Shown here: positions 23,562 to 64,000 of the stretch, in pieces
Layout: each line of letters begins with the position of its first letter
Numbering within the stretch: position 1 is the first letter of the stretch
From: Theocolax elegans
Lineage: Eukaryota; Arthropoda; Insecta; Hymenoptera; Cerocephalidae
Direction: 5' to 3'
Assembly (NCBI GenBank): GCA_026168455.1
Contig: CM047425.1
Span: 2,764,001-2,828,000 of the forward strand
DNA: 64,000 bases
Translations under genes and position numbers: made by a program
The notes under the pieces: generated by a model
The model's input: the letters and a program-made list of their open reading frames with translations, nothing else
Told to the model about the DNA's origin: nothing
The model's database searches: none

Positions 23562-23867
23562 TGATACAAGTGTTTCGTTAAATAATTGTCGTTGTTAAAC
23601 ATTGTTAAAATAATTCAATAAAGTTTAAAGCGGTAATTGTTTGAAACGAGGAAAAAGTATGTTATTTGAAAGAAAGACGATGTAATTAACATTACAAAAT
23701 ATTTTCCTTTTTTCTTTGTTAGTGTACGTATAGCCATTTTTAATTTATTCAAGATAAAATTATTTATTTTATAAATTATAATAGGACTAAGTTCTGTCAA
23801 AAAAATTAATAAAATGTTTATCTATTGTAAAAATAATTTTTTATATTTTATTTATGTGTTGTTACAG

Positions 23868-52739
<28,872 letters not shown>

Positions 52740-55583
52740 CCACAAATTAAAGACGTTAGAACGGAGTACGCGAATAATCATTGAAAAATCCGAATGAATG
52801 CAGCTGTTTTTTTTCTAAGATTATATATATAATACATACATACATATTTATCATTTCATGAGTGATTTACATTCAAGACAGAGATAAACAAAAGAATCCC
52901 ACTTAATCATCCATTAATTATTTGTATAGTTTTTATATTTTAATTACACGTTACAGTTAGTCATTTTTACATTTCATATTCATACACACACACACGCATA
53001 CATACGCGCGCGCCTCCTTGCGTTTTAAAGAAATTGTATAAAGAGGAGGGAGAAAACAAAACGATAAAGAAAAATGAAATGTACGAAAATCGCCGTATGA
53101 CAAAGGCGAATTTCGACGAAGGAGCGTCGTTAAAACTCACATTTTTAATTTTACACAATACACGAATTTAGCGAATAATAAAGACGTACGAATTTTGTGT
53201 CGACTTGTAAAAGAGGAATGCGTTGATCAGGATCAAATTTATACTTTATATATTGTTTACTTTGATCGTATGAACAATTTAATTTTTTTTGTATTCCGCG
53301 TATAGTTTGTAGAGGGTGAAATAATTGAGACACGAGAAAGAAAGCCCGAGATCCACAATTTTCATAATGGAGATTAAAATGTAGAAAATTTGTAAAATTG
53401 TTCTCTTGGAGATTATAATGAAATTGTGTGAGAGATAGTCATTTCTCAAAAAAAATGCAGCTTCGAGCATATATATTGTAGCAAATAAGTATAGTATTTG
53501 TTAAAATCGAAATTTTATTATTTTTTATGAAACATGTTTTACATTACGTAACCAATGGTTTAAGCTCCGTAAAGTAGCACGAAAAGAAAAGGTAAACAGC
53601 GTACATGAACGGTCATTCATCAAATCAAATGGCAGCAGCGTGTGAAAATAATTAATTTTCATAAACGAATGATTGATAATCGCACTCGTGCTCTTGTGAT
53701 AATTGTTTAATCAAGATATCGAGTTAGTAGCTTAGAATACAGTTATTGTTATTTGTAGAATACGATTATTATAATGTGCTTTAATTAATATTAACGACTC
53801 TCTTGCGTTTCTTGGATTTATAAGAGTCTTAAATGATAAAAAAATCATATAACTTTGTATAAGTTGTCTATAATTAGTTAAAATATTATTCAACGTATAA
53901 GTTTTTATTTTCAAAAAGAAGCTGATACATTGTTTTATACAGACACACTTTTGTGCTTATTTAATTGTACATATATATGTTAAAAAAAAGGAAAGATTTA
54001 ATTGACATTTATGTTTTTTGATGAGAACTTCATTCGTTTGACATATCACGGGTAGCTAAAAAATTTTGAAAATAGAATGTAAATCTTATAGAATCCTAAT
54101 TAATTTGATTTAACACTACGAAACAATACAAAAACAATCATGATACACAAACGGATAAACCGTAATTCCTTGTGATAGTTTCGAGCGAACAATCTCGAAA
54201 CTGTAATTGCCTTAAATTGTTGTAGAGATCATTAATACGATTTGATACACGTTTTACAATGAACATTTTTTAATGAATATTGCAGTCTGCGTTCGTTTAT
54301 GAATAGTGAATCGAACCGTTTGCAAAACAACTGGATTATAAACATTTTGATCAATACTGAAATTAATTACTTTGAATATTCATCTAGATCAATAAATTGT
54401 TGTAAGTTTTTTTTCGATTGAATGTTAATTATCAAAATAATTTATTTTATATATCAACATTTTTTATAAAAAGAAAACCTTAAAGTAAGTGGAGATTGGT
54501 TATTTATTTCAATCCTTTTACGTTTCCTACACACGAACCAATAAAATCGAAAATTGTTTCTTCGATGTGCAGTTGCAAAAAAATGTTCATAAAATTTTTT
54601 GCTAATAAACGGTTCGAATTCGTTTATTGTAATCGAGAGAAACTTGATACACAATTCATATATCTAGTTGGTAATATATTTTTTCAAAATTTTGAATTAA
54701 ACTAATGGAAATAGGAAAAATTGAATAAATAAAACGATTTATTTTGTATATGGATGTTTAATTTTCTCAATTTTATGAGAAAGTTAATTATTTTAATAAT
54801 CTTTTTAATATTCTAAAACTGCCAAAGCTTCTTTACTTGCCATCCTTGTCTGTACATTTTAAATTTATTTGTTCATGATCGATTTCAAGTTGTGAGAATA
54901 ATTTGGTTTGAATGTAATAATTATTTGAAGAATTATTTGCAAGTAGTAAATAATCCTAAAATAAAATTTAATCTTTTTATAAATACGTATTTATGAACCT
55001 TATGAGAATTTTTAATTTTAGTTCAATGAAAAACAAATGAAGATAATTGACATATAGACAGTGTACATATTTAAGGCAATAATAATATTGTAGATAATTA
55101 TTTTTTTAAGTTTTAAAGTGTAAGCAACTTCAATGTAATTGTAAGTACTTCCATACTCAAGTTTATAAAATTTATTATTTTATAGTGTAATAGGTTTTAA
55201 ATAATATGCGTTTTTCATTAAATAAAAAAAAGTCATTGCATATTTATCATCTGTACTCTTTGACAAATAAGATATATGTGCCTCAAACTCGCAATAAAAT
55301 GAAACTGCATGAGAAAAATCATTGTATCATATAGCAGTGTTTTCTTTAAGTATTAATTTATTTGTCATGTGTAATTATTAGTAGCAACTTATTACCTTCA
55401 ATAATTGCAGAAACCTTATAGTAACATTTTATATAGGATTCTAATCTTATAAATAGAATGAAAAAAACTTTAAATAATAAATAGATAATCATATATTTTG
55501 CAATTTCTTTATACATCCTTAATTACCTATATTAATCACTATCAAATCACTTTTAGTTATTAATGTTCTTATTGTATATCACA
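52740..55583. other. Convergent 3' region between PKN and Sen15
   Basis: It must hold both 3' UTRs. AATAAA at 53177-53182 (+) and on the minus strand at 55357-55362 are candidate poly(A) signals for PKN and Sen15, but AT-richness makes such hexamers common. No further exon is supportable. Confidence 0.6.
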
Positions 55584-56596
55584 TTAACTTTCGGTTTTAA
55601 TTGTATCTGCGCTACCAGAATTTATTACAGTGGAAACCTGTCTTTCTTCATTTATTTGTTCTTTTATATTGTCAATACGTTCTGATTTTTCACATTTTTC
55701 ACTTAAATTATTTGTATTTTCACAGATTTCTGATTTGTTAGACGAAATTTTATCTACACTGTCAGAATCACTAGAGAATTTTAGTTCAAAAGATTCACTT
55801 TGATCATTTTCAATTTTATGTTTTTCCTTTAATTCAATGTCCTGTTCACTTGGTTTTTCTTCTTTAATGTTAGAAATTGTAGGATCATTAATTTCTTCAT
55901 TATCGTCAGTATCAAACGATAGAGCACGTTCATACAAGTTAGCTGTATTTCTATTGATTTCCCTCTCCAATTCTAATTTTTTTTCTTCTTTCTGTTTAAA
56001 TTCTTTTGAATGCTCAGGCGATATTGGTTTAATAATACCTGAAGATATACTGTAGTATACCGATGTAGTATCGCCTTCTTTAAAAACAAATGTAAATCTA
56101 AAACAATACAACAATATCAAATACAATATAAAATTATATTTAAAACCAATGTCAATATAAAATTGTAATAATTACTTGTCTTTTTCTAATAGCCGTTGAA
56201 TGTTACTGATGAAATTGAGAGAAATATTATGACTAGCAGGCCATGGAATAAACATTGTTTTGGCATCATTTTTATTTTTCCTAGCTTCCAAGTAAAAAAT
56301 TTGTAGTGCATCGCAATAATTATATTCAACGTCCCAATAACGTTTCACTGTAAGAATTAAAGTGATATTACAACTAAATACAAATTGTTAATGTAAAAAC
56401 ATTACCTTCACAAAGTTCCATGTATACATAAAATGCTGTAGTCAATTTGACTTGATCGTTGCAGCCCAACTGGCTCATATTATAATACTGAAATGTATGT
56501 ATTTTAAAATTAAAAAAATTTTTTTTGAAGTACAAGAATATGTACATATGTAATAAAATAAATTGAACTTACGGTAGGATGACAAATATCGTACAT
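55584..56596 (-). CDS. Tsen15: tRNA-splicing endonuclease subunit Sen15 with extended acidic tail
   Basis: Minus-strand exons 56596-56573, 56487-56406, 56347-56176 and 56097-55584 join in phase to 263 residues from ATG at 56596 to TAA at 55584. Residues 1-120 (MYDICHPTYYNMSQLGCN, AFYVYMELCEVKRYWDVE, FIPWPASHNISLNFISNIQR, TTSVYYSISSGIIKP) follow the human TSEN15 pattern of HPKYLEM, VYLDLMESKSW, SLSHNRI and STIVYYKLTDGF. Sen15 is a non-catalytic subunit that dimerises in the Sen2/15/34/54 complex, which removes tRNA introns in the nucleus. Residues from about 125 to the end are Glu/Lys/Ser/Asp-rich and disordered (ALSFDTDDNEEIND; SSDSDSVDK), where human TSEN15 ends soon after its fold. Identification is by memory of family pattern, not by search. 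Confidence 0.85.
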
Positions 56597-58998
56597 TTTT
56601 TATATAATTTTGTAACCCAATGCCGTAAATAAATAGGTTAAGTTTGCAAGTATACGAATACTATTGAAAGATAAAAATTTTCTTAAATTAACATTTTTGA
56701 GAAAGTTTATTTTTCATAAAAGTTTGTTATTGAAACTCAATGATAATTACTTAAAGCTTTCCTTTTTTCTACATTACTTGTTATATTTGAAAACAAATAA
56801 CAAAAATACAAGATGAAGTAAATAAAAGAACACTACTGTCATCTGACGGATATTTTGGTAAAAAATTATAAATAATAATGGCCGGATGGCGCAAATTTTT
56901 GAATTTTATTTTTATATTCTGAACAAAATAATTTTGAAAAATAGGTTTTATTTCTTTAAATATTATTACCATTTAGAAATTATAATATATTAAATAAATA
57001 AAGAAAAATTATGAAAACGTATATTTTATTTACATGATCCTATACATAATGTGATGCTTTAAATGCATACAAATACATAATATAATATTCAAATAGATCT
57101 TGTACATTAAACTTAACTAATAGAGTAAAAAAACATGGCGCTTTATTGTCATTACGCGTCTAATTTTAAATAAGACTTGTATAACGTGTTGTACATTTTA
57201 TACAAGTATCAATAAAAGAATACAGATTTTCTGCATATAAGCCAAACATATGTTTTTACAAATATTATTATATAATAAAACTTAGATTACAATCTTTTTT
57301 TAATAACAAAATAACGATAGTTCAGTAAAAAATATAATAATTGACCTCTAAGTATACATATATATCCCTGTACATTCACATTTGATTTGTTCGTTAAATT
57401 ATAAATCTATGATAAATCAATAGATTTAACAGTCGGTTAATTCTTATGTTAGAAAATGTCAATTGAATGCTGGTATTTTTTTTTTTATTCAATTTTCTAC
57501 ATTAGTTGTTGAAATAGTCAGTGGTTAGTCAACGAAAGAGTTTTATAATTGAAAATTGAAGAAGTCTTGTAAAACTAATTAAGTATAATTTATCATTTTC
57601 TGTATATACATGATAATACAATATGCAGTTCTATCTTCTGTTTTAATACATTATTATTTAACGATAATATCAGTTTTAATCACTCGGATCATTATAATAT
57701 TCTTATCTACTTCCTTTTCTTTTAATTTCTAAAAAATGATTCTGTTTATTTTCAATATAAGTGTAATGATGCAAATACAAATTTCTTTCAAAATCTGGTA
57801 TACAAACAATTTGATTTTCATCCAGAGTTCTATAATTTAAAACATTACTAATATCGATTGTGGTATTCACATACAACTAAAAATTGTATAAAAAAAGAAA
57901 CTGGACAATCTATAATTTTTCTCAGAAAAAAAGTATTTTTATCTATGCAATTTGCACTTTTTTTTGATTATATACACTGGGAGGCAATTAAATAATCTAA
58001 AAAATATAATCCATTCGATGACGTATAGTCAATAATTCACAATCCCAATACCAATTAAAAATCATTCAATAATGTATTCTAACCAAAAATCTGGCTAAGC
58101 TCTTCATTCAAAAATATTTGTGTATATACACACACAAATCACAAATTGTTACATTTACTTTACTGATATTAAATTAACTTTATAAAACTATATCTTCACT
58201 TGTGCGTAATAGTAATTTTCTTTTGTGTACATATAAAAATCATTATAAGCAATGAACTTCGCACAGAGAAAAAATTTATTATAATTTACTATTTTAAGAG
58301 GCAAGTCTGAGTTAAATTATAGATCAAAAAATTTATTATTAGTAATTCAAACAATATGTAATGATTTTAAATATTTCCTAACTTTTTAAAGAAACAGCAA
58401 TACTTTTTGAATTGTGAAAGTACAAAATTTTAGTTAACACTGTACTATTAACTTTTATTTAATATTTTTCAGTTGATTTTTAAGATAATACAATTACAGT
58501 AAAAAATTATGTCATGTGGCACTTCAAAGAATGCGCTGAAATTTTAACGGTAACAGTAAAACGTGATTTTGATTCATTAACATTGAATAGAATTTAAAAT
58601 TATAGTAATTAACAAAATTTTATCTGAAATATATTGTAAATAATTGAAAAATCAGGCATAAAACAAATAAATAATATTTTAATTAAACATTTCAAGTATT
58701 TATGCAATTTTGAAAATTAATTATTTTAAAAATTAATTATAACACCATCACTAAAAAAAATTAAAAAAATTTGATTAATAAATTATAATTATAATATTAA
58801 ATAAATAATTAATAATTAAATTAAGAATAATAATAATTGAATTTATAACAAATTTCTTTTTTTTTAAATTTTAACTCAAATCCGCCCAAAGTGAAAGTTT
58901 AACCATAAATTTTCCTTGATGCACTATAAAATTAGTCAAACTTGATATATTTAAAAAGAAATTTTTTTTCTCTGCGCGACAAAACGTGTAGCATTGAT
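56597..58998. other. Sen15 5' flank and 3' flank of the next minus-strand gene
   Basis: AT-rich. The first few hundred bases above 56597 should include the Sen15 promoter and 5' UTR. The part below 58999 is the 3' UTR side of the next minus-strand gene. No coding exon or structured RNA is recognisable. Confidence 0.6.
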
Positions 58999-59301
58999 TT
59001 ATGAAATTTCGCGCCAAGCAGCATCGAATCCACAAGCGCCATCGGAATCGGAATCGTTTTGTTGAGGTTGTTTCGGTGAATTGCTGGGACTGCCGAGGGT
59101 TTCAGCGAGAATACTGCCGGTTGTCAAAGCCGACACCGAAGCTGGACGACGACTCGGTACCAAATTTCTTCCAGGTGGTGTTGGTGTACTCGGTTGACTC
59201 GCCGTTTGCTGCTGTATGCGGGTCGATACGAAATCGGTGGCACGTCGACTTCGTCGTTTTTTTATCGGTGCGTATTTCGGTGGTGGCATCAGTTTGTCCC
59301 C
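58999..59301 (-). CDS. Terminal exon of the unrecognised minus-strand gene
   Basis: Acceptor CTTACAG on the minus strand; 100 codons plus TAA. It begins GDKLMPPPKYAPIKKRRSRR. Coding bias is clear against the AT-rich surroundings. Confidence 0.8.
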   Translation of the reverse strand, partial: GDKLMPPPKYAPIKKRRSRRATDFVSTRIQQQTASQPSTPTPPGRNLVPSRRPASVSALTTGSILAETLGSPSNSPKQPQQNDSDSDGACGFDAAWREIS

Positions 59302-60915
59302 CTGTAAGTTTTTTTTAAAATAAGACTGTACGGGTAATTGATAATACTTTTTTGTTTATTTAAATACGAATTTATAATTATTACATAAAAATGACGGGTT
59401 AATTTGTGATTAACCGATATAGAACTTAATTTTTATCGATTCATCCACAGGTGTTGAATAAACTTTTTTTTTCGTATTCTGTTTGTATACAATTTAACAG
59501 ATGTATATATATACATTTATTGTAACTAAAAATAAGAATTTTAAATTAAAATTTTTACTTTATTGCTTGGCTGACCAAATGTCCTATTTTATTTATTAAA
59601 TTAATTTGAAATTGTATCATATTTATTCTTTCATCACATTAATCATATCATATTTATGAGAATTTAATAGAAATAATTAATTATTATTGTTAAATAAGAT
59701 ATATTAATAATTAAGATATATTAATTTTATTGGAAATTAAATGAAATTGGTGTGAACCAAGATATTGACAAATGATTATTTTTAATATTTTCAAAAATTG
59801 ACATAATTTTTATTTTTTTTAAAAAACAAGAAAAATTGATAATTTTTTAATTTTAATAAAAAATAATTGTGAAAAATTATTTGTTTTTATAAAAAAAATT
59901 ATTGTAAGTTTAATTTTAAATGATGTAATTGTGTAATCGGTAACTGATTTTTTTATCAAAAATTGAATTAATTTACAGTATTTGTGATAAAATAAGGTAG
60001 TATATTAATTTTCAATTGACTAACATCAACAAATTAATTCATTTTTAATCTTAAGTATTTAAAAAAATTTACAATATTTTAATAAAGAAAAAATTGAATT
60101 TATCATTGATAAATTAGTAAATCTTATTTTATATCAATAATATAAAATAAATTACTATTTTGTACTAAACAATGAAATATATCTTGAATTTTATTAGATT
60201 AACTAGTATAATATGATATTAAAAAACGTTTTTTTTTATTTTATCAAAATTTAAATGAAATTAATATCTCTGAATAAACTAGAAAAAAATTTTTGTAATA
60301 ATTTTTTTTTCATTGTATCAACACTTTTAATAGATTCGATACCTTCTTTAATAAAGGATAATTTGAATTTGCAATTAATAAATCAAGAAAATTTAACTGA
60401 CAAATGAATATATTTATGTTTATTGATAAATAAAATAAACAACTTTTATTCCACAAATTAAAAGTAATAAATTACAGTTTTCAAGTGAATCAGAAAAATT
60501 AAATCGACAACTGACGAATCATATATTTTCTTATAACAATTCAGTAAACAAAAAAAAGGTCAATTATCATCAATTGACTAACCAACTGTGTACCTATTTC
60601 CTCTTTTTTCTATAAAAACGCGAAATTAATGCGAAATTATATCAGACATCTATATATATGTTTCTCAACGAGAAGAAAAAAAGAAAAGGTATATAAACTC
60701 AATTCCTAAAGAGAACGCGAGAGAACGTATACATATTTTCTTTAGTGAACGAAAAAACAAGAAATCCTCTCGTTAAAAATTGAAATAAGACGACGAATCG
60801 AGCAGCGTATATAATTTTGTATCAACGCATCTATATAGATACAGTTAACAAATAATTTAATTATAAACATAGTATTAAAATAACTCGTGTTATTTCCCCT
60901 CGGTAAAACATAATA

Positions 60916-60961
<46 letters not shown>

Positions 60962-63586
60962 TGTTTAACAGACAATTAGGCCACTTCCTGTTCGCGTTTA
61001 ATCACAGTAAAATTTTCTAGATTTACACGCCTATAATATACATATACACACACGTAAAACTAGTTAAAAATTTTTTCTACTCCTTCCAACACTCACATCC
61101 GTCCTTAGATATATGCAGATTGCAAGTTTTACGCGTTCTCTTTAATTATTACACACGCGTGTATATCTATATATATAAAACCATGTAGATACACCTTGTA
61201 ATCACCAAGATACCGTGTGTTTAAATTAAACGAAAAAAAAAATTTTTTCTTACTTTAAACGAATAAATCGTTATTTACACGAGTAATAATAATTCGCGGG
61301 TTAAAGCGATCGGCCGAAACGATGTGTAAGGTAAATATTTGCAAACAAAAAGAGAGAAATAAAAACCAAAATTTTTTTTGTTTAGTATATATATACATGT
61401 AGTTACCGGTAAATTATCAGCTGATCCCCAACTCTTGTGAATCTTCTCGGTGGCGTTATTATTGTTATTATTGGTGGATGCGTTGGTTGCCACTCCCAGG
61501 AACTGGCTGAAGGCTTCCGTCGTGCGTTTCACGCGAACGTTCAATGAGCCAATACGTAGGAAACCAAGATCTTTCTCTGTGTGTGTGTGAACGATAGTTT
61601 TTCGTTTTTTTTCTGTTTTTTTAGAGTTATAGAGGTGGTTTTTTGTTTTTGGTGCGAACGCGATATTTGTGTGTATTTTTTATTTGTGATTGAAATTATG
61701 AATTTATGCATTTGATACGTTGAAAGGCCAAGCGGACGTTTTACAGGTCGAATGATTTTTTTTTCGTTTGTAGAAGTTGAATTATTCAACGAAATGTTGT
61801 GTAAGAAAAAGATGTTCTTACGGGGGTGTCATACTCAATTAAAAATTCAAATTTCGCGCCACAAAATAGAAGACGAAAGAACAACTAATTTACTTGTAAC
61901 AATTAATAAAAACAAATTTACGCAAAACCAGGAGTTAGTTGCCCTTCCTTAAGTTATTATCTACTATTTTTCAAAGTTTCAAGTTTTTATAACAATATGT
62001 CCCTGAGAAAATCTTTAATTGTTATAAGTAAATTAGTTGTTTTTTCGTCTGCTATTTTCTGGCGCGAAATTTGAATTTTTAATTGAGTATGACACCCCCT
62101 TAACGGGATGTGAACACCAAAAAAAAAATTTATTCTTTATTAAACGAGGAATTCAATTTATCGAAAAAGAAAACGTTTCTGTCATGATGTTGTGTTTCTT
62201 TTGAAGACATTTTGTGAATTTAAAAAAAAATTTTTAGTAGTTAATCATTGTTGTATAGGTGTATATTACCGATAAAAAATTGTTATTTACGTGTAATTAA
62301 TTAATAATTGAGTATTTCGTAAAAATCTCTTTGTCATGCTATTCTATTCGTTTCGAAAAGTGTCTGTAATTTTTTTCAGAGTTTTCTTATAATTAGGTTT
62401 TAAAATTTTTGTGATTTTCTAAGCAGGTAAATAATTATAATACTGTGAAATGTCCGTTTGGCTAATAATGAATTAAGGGGATGTCAAAGTCGTTGTGTTA
62501 CCATCCGAGTCATTTATCGAATGACTAAGTACTGTTTGCTACAAAATATGTTTGCTTCGAAACTATCAAGTTTTCCGTTTAAACATTTTCCGTTTTTTTG
62601 TATAGAAGATTTCGTTGAATAAAAGTATAAATTTAAATTATTTTTCTGGAGTGTAGATCCAATTTTTTCTATATAAAATATTAATTTTTATCAAAATCGT
62701 ACTTCTTAGTCGGTAATTTTGAGAACGGGAAAATTGAATTATGCAGTGAATTTGACATTCCCTTAATTAACTTTGATAGTATCTTTTATAATATATACGA
62801 AATATTTAAAAAATGTCGAATAATCAACCATTTAATAATTTACTACTTATAGGACCTAAAAGCTTATCGATAAAACTTTCCGAGTGAAAAAGGATAAAGA
62901 AAAATTAACATGGATTTTCTTCTTCAAATTTATAATTTTCTTGTTTTTTTTTTAATTTTTATGAAATGTCAATATCAGTTGTTGCACAATGTAAAAATAC
63001 GTTTTATTTCTTAAACGTACCTATAATTCGATATTCATTGCAAAAATTTAATAAGGTACGATTAACATATTAATGACATATCGAAAAAGTAAATATTTCA
63101 CGTTTCAATTTTAGTATAAATATTAAATAAATTTCATAATAAATAATAAATACATTATTTTTTATAAAAAAAATATATATATATTTCATAATCCGTGAGT
63201 TATAAAGATATAAATAAATTATAATTAATCCCAGCTAATAAATTTGTAAAATCTGATTCACCTAACACGAAACAGTGGTGAATAATAATAAAAAAAAATA
63301 ATTAATTTAACCCCAGTAGAGCTTTCTTCATAATTCTATCATCTTATAGCGAAAAAAGTTAATAAAAAAAATCGTTAAGGCTTCGAGCCACGGTAATTTA
63401 TAATGTATAAGGACAAGCGCATTTTTGTACAAAGCAGAGTAAGCGAAAGAAAAAAATTTAAATTAGTAAAAAAGAAGAAGAACCAATTGTTTTGTTTTGT
63501 TATTAAAAAAATGTAATGAGAAAACAACTACCAATCCATCAGGTATCACTTGATCTTACCTGCATGCTTTTTCCTTGCCTTTATTT
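58999..63586 (-). CDS. Last three exons of an unrecognised gene (5' part beyond window)
   Basis: Minus-strand exons 63586-63560 (27-nt microexon), 61576-61407 and 59301-58999 join in phase, giving 165 C-terminal residues. They read IKARKKHAEKDLGFLRIGS, then VKRTTEAFSQFLG, a poly-Asn run, KSWGSADNLPGDKLMPPPKY, a basic KKRRSRR cluster, a Pro/Ser/Thr-rich stretch and an acidic end DSDSDGACGFDAAWREIS before TAA. The basic-then-disordered tail suggests a cytosolic regulatory C-terminus, but I do not recognise the family. The microexon has consensus sites (TTTCAG and GTAAGA) and the only phase that links to the next exon. Upstream exons lie to the right of 64000. Confidence 0.75.
60921..60958. repeat. 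(TA)n microsatellite
   Basis: About 38 bp of AT dinucleotides inside the terminal intron of the minus-strand gene. Confidence 0.95.
61407..61576 (-). CDS. Penultimate exon of the unrecognised minus-strand gene
   Basis: Acceptor ACACACAG, donor CCG|GTAACT. Encodes KDLGFLRIGSLNVRVKRTTE, then AFSQFLGVATNAS, an Asn run and KIHKSWGSADNLP. Confidence 0.75.
61818..62103. mobile_element. TTAA foldback MITE, family B, about 90-bp arms
   Basis: The left arm starts GGGGGTGTCATACTCAATTA and its inverse closes the element at GACACCCCCTTAA (62091-62103). The arms share CAAATTTCGCGCCA and AACTAATTTACTT. The first four bases are TTAC, a one-base change from TTAA. A sister copy lies at 21946-22192. Confidence 0.85.
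62100..62430 (-). mobile_element. TTAA MITE related to 2310-2659, truncated
   Basis: It starts TTAACGGGATGTGAACACC and follows the reverse complement of 2310-2659. Its other terminus is lost near 62430. It shares a TTAA with the family B element before it. Confidence 0.7.
62473..62766. mobile_element. TTAA MITE
   Basis: The left end is TTAAGGGGATGTCAAAGTC and the right end in reverse complement is TTAAGGGAATGTCAAATTC. 294 bp, non-coding. Confidence 0.75.
63560..63586 (-). CDS. 27-nt microexon of the same gene
   Basis: Flanked by CTATTTCAG and GTAAGATC on the minus strand. It encodes (x)IKARKKHA plus one base, completing GAG with the next exon. It is symmetric for skipping (27 nt), so inclusion could be regulated. 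Confidence 0.6.
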
Positions 63587-64000
63587 CTGAAATAGAAAAA
63601 GAAAACGTAGACGTATTATAAAAAATACAAGCGATCGTCGGTGAATTGTTAATAAAATGCGCAACCATGTATAATAGATAAGCCAAAAAGGAAAGCAATA
63701 TATATGCGTTCGCTGGCAATAAAAAAATTTAGTGAATGCGGTAAAAAGTACTCTTGAAGAAAAATTGTCGTTAGAAACTAAGAAACGTGCGGTAAAAGAA
63801 TGTATTTTAAAAACTGAGAAATTAAAAAAAAGAATATTGAAACTAAATATTCATTGATTTCAAACAAACATCTCTCAACAAAAAACTTGATTACATTCAC
63901 TAAATTTTGTTTATCGCTGTTGTCACCTAAGAGGTAAAAAATACCAGTGGATTTGTACTTATAAAAACTATATATAACAAATAATAGCCATGTCAAAAAA
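63587..64000. other. Intron sequence upstream of the microexon
   Basis: AT-rich. A 72-codon minus frame at 63778-63996 has no coding character. Presumed intron of the minus-strand gene. Confidence 0.5.

Overview
The window is nuclear DNA from an animal, most likely an insect. It is strongly AT-rich, has spliceosomal introns with GT..AG ends, very long introns, many simple repeats, and many short TTAA-bounded inverted-repeat elements. A hymenopteran or similar AT-rich insect is my guess; the sequence does not settle the order. There are no prokaryotic-style operons, rRNA operons, tRNAs that I could recognise, or CRISPR arrays.

Layout: (1) 1-23867 holds no exon I can support. It is AT-rich and packed with small non-autonomous transposons, a local segmental duplication (14.7-16.6 kb), and a 460-bp 5S-rRNA-headed SINE with a 17-bp target-site duplication. 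It is either the long first intron(s) of PKN or intergenic DNA. (2) 23868-52739 (+) is the body of a protein kinase N (PKN/PRK) gene in 14 exons: HR1b, HR1c, C2-like domain, proline-rich linker, AGC kinase domain, C-terminal tail and stop. The N-terminus and HR1a are missing. (3) Inside the 9.1-kb PKN intron 34640-43787, on the same strand, sits a separate two-exon gene (38177-41413) for a 766-residue, serine-rich, largely disordered protein I do not recognise. It has its own GC-richer upstream region. (4) 52740-55583 is the convergent 3' space between PKN and (5) a compact four-exon minus-strand gene (55584-56596) that I identify as tRNA-splicing endonuclease subunit Sen15, with a long acidic C-terminal tail. 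(6) 58999-63586 (-) carries the last three exons, one of them a 27-nt microexon, of an unrecognised gene that starts beyond the right edge.

Functional picture: PKN is a Rho/Rac-activated, PDK1-dependent cytoskeletal kinase. Sen15 is a structural subunit of the nuclear tRNA intron endonuclease. Nothing suggests the genes act in one pathway. The striking features are the nested gene, the density of TTAA-flanked foldback elements in introns (several abutting and sharing one TTAA), the 5S-derived SINE, and a Thr in the PKN hydrophobic motif where I recall vertebrate PKNs carrying Asp.
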